The position numbers and the translations under genes were made by a program. DNA of 64,000 bases, taken from contig JBKEAJ010000139.1 of the NCBI GenBank assembly GCA_047972135.1, positions 1-64,000 of the forward strand, read 5' to 3'. Every line of letters starts with the position of its first letter. Within the stretch, counting starts at the first letter, position 1. Source of the stretch: JBKEAJ01 sp047972135 (GTDB lineage: Bacteria > Bacteroidota > Bacteroidia > Bacteroidales > Prolixibacteraceae). The notes under the pieces are model-generated. The model saw nothing but the letters and a program-made list of their open reading frames with translations, had not been told where the DNA came from and did no database searches. Below are positions 36,141 through 43,635 of this stretch, one piece after another.

Positions 36141-36920
36141 TCAACCTCCTTTGCTTATTATATTTGTGAGCTCCACAAATGCTTCCACACTCAACTGCTC
36201 CGGTCGTTTCCCGAATATTTCATGCTCCTTCACTTCTTGAGAAATCATGCTTTTTAAACTGTTCCTCAAGGTCTTACGACGCTGATTAAACGCTTGCTTG
36301 ACAACTCTGAAAAACATTTTCTCATCACACGACAAGCTGAAATCCGCTTTCCTGACTAGCTTTATTACTGCCGATTTTACCTTCGGCGGCGGATTAAAGA
36401 CATGCTCATGGACAGTAAACTCATAACTCACATCGTAAAACGCCTGCAAAAGTACACTTAATATTCCATATACCTTCGTGCCTTCTTTCTCGCATATTCG
36501 CTGACCGACCTCCTTCTGAACCATCCCAACTACCTGTGGCACAACATGGCGACATTCGAGTATCTTGAAAAATATCTGACTGGATATATTATAAGGGAAA
36601 TTCCCTATTACTACTACTCCCGAGGGAAACAGCTCCGCTAAATCCATTTTCAAAAAATCCTCCTCAAATATCTTTCCATTTAGTTTTTTGAACTTTTCTC
36701 TCAAATATTCTACCGACTCTGTATCTATCTCTGCAACAGAAAGATTCCATGACTCATCATCCAAAATATACTGCGTCAGAACTCCCATACCGGGTCCAAC
36801 TTCCAAAATATTATTGGTAGCATCGGCATCAGCTATCGACACTATATTACAGGCTATATTCAAGTCTGTTAGAAAGTGCTGACCCAAGTGTTTTTTTGGA
36901 CGTACTGACGTTTGTTTCAT
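36141..36920 (-). CDS. rsmA: 16S rRNA dimethyladenosine transferase RsmA (KsgA)
   Basis: The 259-residue product has the SAM-binding motif (EVGPGMGVLTQYI), the catalytic GNFPYNISSQIFF segment, and the C-terminal FNQRRKTLRNSLK. It dimethylates two adjacent adenines near the 3' end of 16S rRNA. The frame begins MKQTSVRPKKHLGQHFL, the family N-terminus. Its ATG is joined directly to leader repeat copy 3. mgtE follows. Confidence 0.95.
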   Translation of the reverse strand: MKQTSVRPKKHLGQHFLTDLNIACNIVSIADADATNNILEVGPGMGVLTQYILDDESWNLSVAEIDTESVEYLREKFKKLNGKIFEEDFLKMDLAELFPSGVVVIGNFPYNISSQIFFKILECRHVVPQVVGMVQKEVGQRICEKEGTKVYGILSVLLQAFYDVSYEFTVHEHVFNPPPKVKSAVIKLVRKADFSLSCDEKMFFRVVKQAFNQRRKTLRNSLKSMISQEVKEHEIFGKRPEQLSVEAFVELTNIISKGG

Positions 36921-37010
36921 GTGTTTATATTTTGTTTTTTAATTGCCACATGTATCTCGCCAATGTAATAATCCTCGTATGTGAGGACAAGTTCTCATGG
37001 CTCGTTTCAT
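36921..37010 (-). repeat. Leader repeat copy 3 (type A)
   Basis: On the minus strand the unit starts ATGAAACGAGCCATGAGAAC and ends ...AACAAAATATAAACAC before the rsmA ATG. The gene itself begins ATGAAAC, so the same six bases (ATGAAA) flank the unit on both sides. A short frame ending MWQLKNKI stops 4 bases before rsmA. Confidence 0.8.
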
Positions 37011-37033
37011 TTTGTTACAAGTGTATATTTTCT

Positions 37034-37041
37034 TATTTTTG
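37034..37041 (+). promoter_or_regulatory. Promoter -7 element of the YbhN-like gene
   Basis: TATTTTTG matches TAnnTTTG, 34 bases before the ATG at 37075. Confidence 0.45.
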
Positions 37042-37074
37042 CGCCGTTTTAACAAGCAAAAGTAGTAATTTTTC

Positions 37075-38106
37075 ATGAGTTCAAAGTTTACACAAGCCCT
37101 TAAATACTTATTCTTCCTATCCGTGGGAGTACTAATATTCTATTATATATACAAGGATGAGGACTTTGGAAAAATAAAAGAAGCTCTGCAAAACACCAAA
37201 TACGGATGGATAGTCCTTTCGCTTACTGCCGGGCTGATTAGCCATATCAGCCGTACGCTTAGGTGGCGACAGGTAATACAAGAAATGGGCTATAAAGCTA
37301 GAATCGCCACTTGTTTTCACTCCGTTATGATAGGATATATGGTAAACCTTATCATACCTCGTGGTGGCGAAGTGAGCAGGAGTGTTGCCCTTTCACAAGT
37401 AGAGAAAATTCCTTTTCTAAAACTAATGGGCACAGTCGTAGCAGAACGGCTGATAGACCTGATTATGATGGTACTTATCCTACTTATTGCTCTGGCTCTA
37501 AATTTTGGAGAGCTAATGAAGGTCATAGACGAAAATGCTTCCATTCAGCACATTACAGACTCCATACTGAATAACCGCATTATAATAGTCTTGTTTTTTG
37601 TATTAGTAATTGCAGCTATTATTTTCAGAAAACAAATCTTGGGAGAGAAATTATTAGATAAAATCAGACATGCCTTAAAGAGCTTCGTCGAGGGGTTTTC
37701 TGCAATCAGAAGACTGAAAAATAAAGGTTTGTTCTTTGTTCATACCGTTTTTATTTGGCTGATGTACTACATTATGACTTACCTCGTGTTCTTTGCATTT
37801 GGCTTCACTGAAAACCTCTCTGCCAACAGCGCACTCGTCGTATTCATTATGGGCAGTCTTGGTATTGTATTCCCATCCCCGGGAGGAATTGGAACATGGC
37901 ACTACATGGTTATTTTGTCATTGAGTATTTATGGCATTGGAAACGTCGAAGCATCTACATTCGCTCTTGTTCTGCACACCTCTCAAAACTTTATGCTCTT
38001 AGTTGTTGGGCTGATTTCTCTCTTGATTTTATACACCCGCTTTAATCTCCGAAGTTTGAGCCTAAAACAAAATAACAAGGATGACAATACTGAAGTTTTA
38101 GAATAA
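37075..38106 (+). CDS. YbhN/UPF0104 membrane protein (LPG-synthase-type flippase domain)
   Basis: The 343-residue product has about eight membrane segments and the UPF0104 pattern: ISRTLRWRQVIQEMGY early, LIIPRGGEVSRSVALSQ, TVVAERLIDL, and FPSPGGIGTWHYMVI near the end. The domain is the membrane part of lysylphosphatidylglycerol synthases but stands alone here without the catalytic domain, so a role in lipid transport or flipping is likelier than lysine transfer. Substrate unknown. It is divergent from rsmA. Confidence 0.85.
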   Translation: MSSKFTQALKYLFFLSVGVLIFYYIYKDEDFGKIKEALQNTKYGWIVLSLTAGLISHISRTLRWRQVIQEMGYKARIATCFHSVMIGYMVNLIIPRGGEVSRSVALSQVEKIPFLKLMGTVVAERLIDLIMMVLILLIALALNFGELMKVIDENASIQHITDSILNNRIIIVLFFVLVIAAIIFRKQILGEKLLDKIRHALKSFVEGFSAIRRLKNKGLFFVHTVFIWLMYYIMTYLVFFAFGFTENLSANSALVVFIMGSLGIVFPSPGGIGTWHYMVILSLSIYGIGNVEASTFALVLHTSQNFMLLVVGLISLLILYTRFNLRSLSLKQNNKDDNTEVLE

Positions 38107-38108
38107 AA

Positions 38109-38141
38109 AAGCACGAAGTTCGAAAAATAAACCCCGTGCTA
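38109..38141 (-). terminator. Terminator of the small HTH-like gene
   Basis: On the minus strand AGCACG (from 38140) pairs with CGTGCT (to 38110) across a 19-base loop and runs into TTTTTT. It sits 26 bases after the stop of the 80-residue gene; it also lies just behind the convergent YbhN-like gene. Confidence 0.6.
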
Positions 38142-38166
38142 AGAAAACAATTATGTTTCTTTTAAA

Positions 38167-38409
38167 CTAAACCATAAGCTCTTTTGCTCTTTGCAAGAGT
38201 TTAGTATCGTCTATATGAACTACTCCTCCACCAGGACCTTCCTCAACGTGTAAGCCTACCGACTTACCCTTGGCGAAATTCTCTCCCCCAAAATAATTAC
38301 GAACCGTTTCTACACTTAGACCAAATTCTTCTGCCATCTGGTGTATCGCACCGTCAGGCAGATTGTCCTTGATTTTTCTCAACTCGTTGAATGTGATTGT
38401 TGCCTCCAT
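38167..38409 (-). CDS. Small conserved Bacteroidales protein, HTH-like
   Basis: The 80-residue product reads MEATITFNELRKIKDNLPDG, then IHQMAEEFGLSVETVRNYFG as a probable helix-turn-helix, then GPGGGVVHIDDTKLLQRAKE. No catalytic motif, signal peptide or membrane segment. I recognise it only as a small DNA-binding-like protein; whether it acts as regulator or nucleoid protein cannot be told. It has its own promoter (38501-38508) and terminator, indicating a separately controlled monocistronic gene. Confidence 0.7.
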   Translation of the reverse strand: MEATITFNELRKIKDNLPDGAIHQMAEEFGLSVETVRNYFGGENFAKGKSVGLHVEEGPGGGVVHIDDTKLLQRAKELMV

Positions 38410-38500
38410 ATCTATAAGAATTTAAAGGTTTATAATTAAATAAGCTCGTATCGCTTTATTAAAACGAACGTCTAAATGTAAGAAAAAGTTGTGTAAATAA

Positions 38501-38508
38501 CAAATATA
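38501..38508 (-). promoter_or_regulatory. Promoter -7 element of the small HTH-like gene
   Basis: Minus-strand TATATTTG, about 92 bases before the start codon, implying an unusually long leader (roughly 85 bases). Confidence 0.45.
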
Positions 38509-38519
38509 TTCGTTTTTTT

Positions 38520-39707
38520 TTAATTGATTATTCCCAACCTTGTACCTACAGATATAAATGCTCCTATGGCATGATCGATTTGCTCCTTTGTGTGAGCTCC
38601 CGACAACTGCACCCTTATTCTTGCCTTACCTTTTGGAACAACCGGATATACAAAGCCTATCACGTAAACTCCCTCTTTCAGAAGCTCGTCGGCAAACTCA
38701 ATAGCCTTTGGCTCATCGTAAATCATAACAGGAACTATGGCTGTGTCGCCCTTTACCAAATCAAAGCCCGACGCTTCCATCTTCTCCCTGAAATAATTAG
38801 CATTGTCCATAACCCTCGCCGTAAGCTCGCTATCCTCTTCGAGCATAGTGATAACTTCCAAGGTTGCGCCCACTGTTGCAGGTGCTAAAGTGTTGGAAAA
38901 TAAATATGGGCGCGAACGCTGACGTAGCATCTCTATTATCTCTTTTCTTCCCGAAGTACAACCGCCATTACCACCGCCGAGTGCCTTCCCGAATGTAGTG
39001 GTGATAATATCAACCCGATCTTGAACTCCAAAATGAGAGGGAGTACCTCTACCCGATTCCCCAATGTAGCCCGTTGCATGCGAGTCGTCTACCATCACAA
39101 GCGCTTCGTACTCGTCTGCAAGGTCGCAAATCTCGGACAGCTTGGCAAGATCGCCGTCCATCGAGAAAACTCCGTCGGTAACGATGATCTTAAACTCACA
39201 GCCTTTAGCATTTTCCAAACAGTGCCTCAACTCCTCCATGTCGGAATGCTTATACCTGAACCTCTGTGCCTTACACAAACGTACACCGTCAATAATCGAT
39301 GCGTGGTTTAATTCGTCGGAGATAATCGCACACTTGTCATTAAGCAAGGGCTCAAACACTCCGCCATTTGCATCGAAAGCAGCACAATAAAGAATCGTGT
39401 CTTCCGTCCCCAAAAAGTTTGACACCTTAGCTTCCAACTCTTTGTGTATTGCTTGAGTCCCGCATATAAAGCGCACTGACGACAAGCCAAAACCCCACCT
39501 ATCCATTACTGACTGGGCGGCTTTGACAACTCTCTCATTATTTGCCAAACCCAAATAATTATTAGCACAGAAATTTGTTACCTTCTTTCCGCCAACCTCA
39601 ATCTCTGAACTCTGCGACGACTGAATTATACGCTCGGTCTTAAATAATCCCTGACTTCTCAGCTCATCTAGTTGAGCTTGCAGCTCTGCTTTGAATTTAC
39701 CGTACAT
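38520..39707 (-). CDS. kbl: Glycine C-acetyltransferase (2-amino-3-ketobutyrate CoA ligase)
   Basis: The 395-residue product is an alpha-oxoamine synthase: NFCANNYLGLANN, the FDANGGVFEPLL and DELNHASIIDG segments, DDSHATG, and the PLP lysine Lys241 in TTTFGKALGGG. It cleaves 2-amino-3-oxobutyrate with CoA into glycine and acetyl-CoA, in threonine breakdown. I start at MYGKFKAELQ, the family start; the extra upstream codons are unlike the family. Threonine dehydrogenase is not in the window. KBL is chosen over 8-amino-7-oxononanoate synthase by overall pattern. Confidence 0.9.
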   Translation of the reverse strand: MYGKFKAELQAQLDELRSQGLFKTERIIQSSQSSEIEVGGKKVTNFCANNYLGLANNERVVKAAQSVMDRWGFGLSSVRFICGTQAIHKELEAKVSNFLGTEDTILYCAAFDANGGVFEPLLNDKCAIISDELNHASIIDGVRLCKAQRFRYKHSDMEELRHCLENAKGCEFKIIVTDGVFSMDGDLAKLSEICDLADEYEALVMVDDSHATGYIGESGRGTPSHFGVQDRVDIITTTFGKALGGGNGGCTSGRKEIIEMLRQRSRPYLFSNTLAPATVGATLEVITMLEEDSELTARVMDNANYFREKMEASGFDLVKGDTAIVPVMIYDEPKAIEFADELLKEGVYVIGFVYPVVPKGKARIRVQLSGAHTKEQIDHAIGAFISVGTRLGIIN

Positions 39708-39782
39708 CTCTTTGTATTTTTTATGTTTAATGATTTTGTTTGAATACAAGTTCAAGACTTAACAAATTACCACTTTAGCATA

Positions 39783-40928
39783 TCAACTAATTAGATTTCT
39801 GTTTTTTACCGGATTTGAATATATCTGCATAAACTTAGCCCAAACCTCATCGGCATCATAATCAGATAGTTTACTGATATTCTCAGCAAGTAAGGAGTCA
39901 AATCTTTGTATATCTTCATCAGTATATTTGTCTTTATTATTACTCTGCGATGACAGCCTGTCGAAGGCTATATAATGAAAGGGGAAAAGTTTAAAGTTCT
40001 TATATATCTGACTGTCTATCAGGCATGAAAGCTTTGCTAGTGCATCTTTATGGTTCAATCCTTCAAAGTCCTTATCATTAATTTCTACAGGCACGCCACA
40101 CTCAAAGTGAATATACCCCTTATATTGGTCTATACCATTGAACATAGCTGCCAAATCATGCTCCTTTGCTTTCTCAAACTCCTCTCTGTCTCTGAGGATA
40201 TTCTCGTCTATCTTTGCCGTCAGACACGGCTCAACCTCATAAGATATTGACAAGGGGACAATGTTCAGCTCCCTGAAACCTTCGGTAAACGAGCCCGACT
40301 CGTTGGAAAGATTTAGCATTTTCAGCACGCTTGCCTGTGTTTTATCACAGCCATTTTTTGTGCGACCCTCTTTTTGTGCCAACCAAACAGGGCATTGTGC
40401 GTCAACTAAAGAATGACGAATATAACGCGACAGATGCTTAGATGCCTCCAACTGCTCACGAACAGGCAAGCCACGCTTTACAACAAATGAACGATTGAGC
40501 TTCACAACCCCCTCTATCCAACTGTTAATAAGAAGATTACTGCCGATTGCCGTCCTCGTAAAAGGAAGTTTATGCCTATGAACCAACAAATTCAAAAAAC
40601 CCGTATCCAACACTATATCTCTATGGTTTGACATATACAGACAGGGCTTGCTTACATCAATATTATCAAATCCGCCGTCGCTCATGCCTGCACTCGACGT
40701 ATCGACAATACGCTGAAGCATGACAATCATAACCTTTTCTTGCAACTCATCAACAGTCTTCAAGCTCTTCACAACATCCATCATAAATACCTGTTCTTCC
40801 TTGTCTTTGAAGAAATAGTTGATACTATTCTCAACCCCTTTGGTCCTTAGTAGATATCTTAACTCGCGCTCAAATTCACTATCGTTAAAAGGGCGAATGT
40901 CGTCAAATTCTTTTTCTGAATATCTCAT
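39783..40928 (-). CDS. PlsC-like acyltransferase
   Basis: The 381-residue product has the glycerolipid acyltransferase motifs NHRDIVLD (an HxxxxD variant) near residue 120 and WLAQKEGRTKNG further on. No membrane segment is obvious. Bacteroidales have several such proteins annotated as glycerol acyltransferase; the acceptor (lysophosphatidate, ornithine lipid or other) cannot be deduced. It has its own promoter and no operon partner. Confidence 0.78.
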   Translation of the reverse strand: MRYSEKEFDDIRPFNDSEFERELRYLLRTKGVENSINYFFKDKEEQVFMMDVVKSLKTVDELQEKVMIVMLQRIVDTSSAGMSDGGFDNIDVSKPCLYMSNHRDIVLDTGFLNLLVHRHKLPFTRTAIGSNLLINSWIEGVVKLNRSFVVKRGLPVREQLEASKHLSRYIRHSLVDAQCPVWLAQKEGRTKNGCDKTQASVLKMLNLSNESGSFTEGFRELNIVPLSISYEVEPCLTAKIDENILRDREEFEKAKEHDLAAMFNGIDQYKGYIHFECGVPVEINDKDFEGLNHKDALAKLSCLIDSQIYKNFKLFPFHYIAFDRLSSQSNNKDKYTDEDIQRFDSLLAENISKLSDYDADEVWAKFMQIYSNPVKNRNLIS

Positions 40929-40970
40929 AATTCTATAATCCTGTAGCTAATCTTGTCTTTTTCAGCATCG

Positions 40971-40978
40971 CAAATGTA
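40971..40978 (-). promoter_or_regulatory. Promoter -7 element of the acyltransferase gene
   Basis: Minus-strand TACATTTG matches TAnnTTTG, 43 bases before the start codon. Confidence 0.45.
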
Positions 40979-41060
40979 CAAATTTGTTGACGAATAGAAA
41001 ACTGCTGGCAACTAAGTTTTTTTATTCATAACAAGACTCCGCCGTTCAAAATTAATATGC

Positions 41061-41068
41061 TATTTTTG
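41061..41068 (+). promoter_or_regulatory. Promoter -7 element of the znuACB operon
   Basis: TATTTTTG matches TAnnTTTG. Since transcription would begin near 41075, the upstream in-frame ATG at 41057 cannot be used. No Zur-like palindrome was recognised. Confidence 0.5.
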
Positions 41069-41134
41069 TGGCTAGGGTATCTTTCAGCTTTACAGAAAAA
41101 TACACCTTTATACATGAAACGAAAAAGAACAACA

Positions 41135-42001
41135 ATGAAGTATATTTTGACATACATTTTTATTCTGTCTACACTGTTTATATCGTGTAAACCCAATACC
41201 CATAACGAAAACACCGAAGACAGAGTGCTTATAACAATAATACCACAGAAGTATATAGTAGAAAATTTACTGCCCGACTCAGTACAATATACAGTGCTAG
41301 TCCCGAAAGGAGCTAGCCCTGCCACCTACGACTTGTCGGCATCGCAAATGAAAGAAATATCTACCGCCAAAGCATGGCTGCAAATCGGCAACCTCGGCTT
41401 CGAAAATCAATGGACTAAAAGTATTGGCGACAACAATGAAAATCTGACAGTATACAACACCTCTAAGGGCATAGAGCTTATCACGGGAGAGGAAGTGGCA
41501 CATGGCGACCACACTCACGAGGGCGGTATCGACCCACACGTGTGGATGAGTACTCAAGAAATGGATATACTCGCAAAAAACAGTGCATACGCCCTGTCTA
41601 AAATATTCCCCGAACGAAAAGCAGAAATAGCTAAGAACCTTGAAAAACTACTGACCAGAATTGAAACAACAAATAAAGCTGTGAGTGGCGAGTTGCAAAA
41701 TGTAACAAATAAGAATTTTATGATTTATCATCCGGCTCTGACATATTTTGCACGACAGTACGGATTTACTCAACACCCAATGGAGATTGACGGCAAAGCT
41801 CCGTCTGCCAAGCAACTGAAAACCCTCATCGACGATGCAAAATCAAAAAAAATAGCACTCATTTTCGTACAAGAAGAATTTGACAAAAGCAACGCCGAAA
41901 CGCTAGCACAGGAAACAGGAGCGCAAGTGGTAAACATCGAAATCCTAAGCAGCGACTGGGAAACAAACATGATTAGCATTGCAAAACTGCTTGCTAATTG
42001 A
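41135..42001 (+). CDS. znuA: Zinc ABC transporter, substrate-binding lipoprotein
   Basis: The 288-residue product begins with a lipoprotein signal (MKYILTYIFILSTLFISC, acylated Cys18). It has a ZnuA-type fold: a metal-binding His in a short histidine-rich loop (HGDHTHEGGIDPHVW), YHPALTYFARQYG, and EEFDKSNAETLAQE. Zinc is preferred because of the His-rich loop, though manganese cannot be ruled out. An ATG seven codons earlier (41114) would only lengthen the n-region. The ATPase gene follows after 15 bases. Confidence 0.9.
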   Translation: MKYILTYIFILSTLFISCKPNTHNENTEDRVLITIIPQKYIVENLLPDSVQYTVLVPKGASPATYDLSASQMKEISTAKAWLQIGNLGFENQWTKSIGDNNENLTVYNTSKGIELITGEEVAHGDHTHEGGIDPHVWMSTQEMDILAKNSAYALSKIFPERKAEIAKNLEKLLTRIETTNKAVSGELQNVTNKNFMIYHPALTYFARQYGFTQHPMEIDGKAPSAKQLKTLIDDAKSKKIALIFVQEEFDKSNAETLAQETGAQVVNIEILSSDWETNMISIAKLLAN

Positions 42002-42016
42002 CACCTCTATATTATA

Positions 42017-42733
42017 ATGACAAAACTAATTCAAACCAAAGACCTGTGTATTAAATACGGCTCTCTGATTGCCGTTGAAAAGGCTGACATACAGGTCAAC
42101 AGCAATGACTTTATAGGCGTAATAGGTCCTAACGGAGGAGGTAAATCTACACTGGTAAAGGCTTTGGTAGGTCTGATAAATCCTTACAAAGGTAAAATCG
42201 AAAAGGATAAAGACCTGAAAATCGGTTATGTACCTCAAATCAATAATATTGATTTTAAATTCCCTATAAGGGTTGAAGAGGTTATAAACTCAGGCATTTA
42301 TTCAAAAAACCAAAGCTCAATAAACCGCCGACAAGTTGATGAAGTGATGAAGCAAATGGGTATCGACGGCTTGCAAAAACGACCAATTGGCGAACTCTCA
42401 GGCGGACAAAGACAGAGAGTCTACATTGGTAGAGCCGTGATAGGAAAACCCAAACTGCTAATACTAGACGAACCAAACACCTACGTAGACAATAAGTTTG
42501 AAAGCGAAATGTACGACCTGCTCAGAGAACTCAATGAAACAATGGCAATAATGCTCGTGTCGCACGACGTGGGAACAATATACAAGCATGTTAAGTCGGT
42601 ACTCTGCGTAAATAAACACGTGCATACTCACGAAAGCCCACAATCATACCTTGAATCAATCGGGAACTGCTCATCCGAATTATCGTTCATCGAACATAAA
42701 CACCTAAACGTAAAAATACTCGAAAGCCACTGA
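42017..42733 (+). CDS. znuC: Zinc ABC transporter, ATP-binding protein
   Basis: The 238-residue product has Walker A (GPNGGGKSTL), the Q-loop (VPQIN), the signature LSGGQRQRV, Walker B (LLILDEPNTYVD) and the switch His in VSHDVG. It powers metal uptake with ZnuA and ZnuB. The permease starts 2 bases later. In Walker B the usual ADPxxGVD is PNTYVD, common in this subfamily. Confidence 0.94.
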   Translation: MTKLIQTKDLCIKYGSLIAVEKADIQVNSNDFIGVIGPNGGGKSTLVKALVGLINPYKGKIEKDKDLKIGYVPQINNIDFKFPIRVEEVINSGIYSKNQSSINRRQVDEVMKQMGIDGLQKRPIGELSGGQRQRVYIGRAVIGKPKLLILDEPNTYVDNKFESEMYDLLRELNETMAIMLVSHDVGTIYKHVKSVLCVNKHVHTHESPQSYLESIGNCSSELSFIEHKHLNVKILESH

Positions 42734-42735
42734 TT

Positions 42736-43575
42736 ATGACAGAGATACTCAGCCTATTCCAATACCAAATGTTCGTCAATGCAGTAGTAGCAGCCATCCT
42801 TTCGGGTATTACATGCGGAATAGTAGGCTCATACATAGTGTCTAAAAGAATTGTATTCATCAGCGGAGGAATTACCCATGCATCATTCGGTGGTATCGGG
42901 CTTGCCCTTTTTCTGGGCATATCCCCCCTGCTCGGAGGAGTATTTTTTGCAGCATTGGCAGCAATAGGCGTCAAACTACTATCGCAAAAAAGCTCTATCC
43001 GCGAAGACTCCTCAATAGCAATATGGTGGGCATTGGGAATGTCGCTGGGAGTGATATTCACCAAGCTAACAAATGGTTACACTCCAAGTATAGAATCTTT
43101 TCTTTTTGGTAGCATTCTCGGAGTTACAAACTCGGAGCTACTGTTTATGCTGATACTTGCCATCGCCATAATTGCCATATTTTCAATATTATACAGACCA
43201 ATACTATACTCCGCATTCGACGAAAGCTACGCAAAAGTGGTCGGACTGCCCGTAAACCTGATAAACTATTCGTTGTCTATAGTCATTGCCGTAACAATAG
43301 TGCTAAATATACGGGTGGCAGGAGTGATACTGATTATTGCACTTATGACTATTCCGCAAGCAATAGCAGGACTAATATCTAAATCATTAGGACAACAAAT
43401 GATACTGTCCTCTATATTCGGAGCGGCAGCAGCAGTGCTGGGACTATATATATCTTATTTTGCCGACATCCCCTCCGGACCATCAATTGTGCTGGCTTTA
43501 ATTGCTGTTTATCTGATAGTTTGGGGCTTCACAAAATTTAAAAAATCCAAATCTTGCAAGCAACAAAGAGCTTAG
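42736..43575 (+). CDS. znuB: Zinc ABC transporter, permease
   Basis: The 279-residue membrane protein has about eight segments and the ABC-3 family pattern (GSYIVSKRIVFISGGITHAS, GLALFLGISPLLGG, AGVILIIALMTIPQAIAGLI). It is the last gene of znuACB. A POT transporter gene follows 60 bases later and may be separate. Confidence 0.93.
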   Translation: MTEILSLFQYQMFVNAVVAAILSGITCGIVGSYIVSKRIVFISGGITHASFGGIGLALFLGISPLLGGVFFAALAAIGVKLLSQKSSIREDSSIAIWWALGMSLGVIFTKLTNGYTPSIESFLFGSILGVTNSELLFMLILAIAIIAIFSILYRPILYSAFDESYAKVVGLPVNLINYSLSIVIAVTIVLNIRVAGVILIIALMTIPQAIAGLISKSLGQQMILSSIFGAAAAVLGLYISYFADIPSGPSIVLALIAVYLIVWGFTKFKKSKSCKQQRA

Positions 43576-43635
43576 AACTAAAAATATCACTATATTTACG
43601 AGATTTTAATCTGAAATACATATTAATATTATATC

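Noticed and set aside
40979..41134. Zur operator in front of znuACB
   Set aside because: No convincing palindrome found; the gap between the two divergent promoters shows only AT-rich text.
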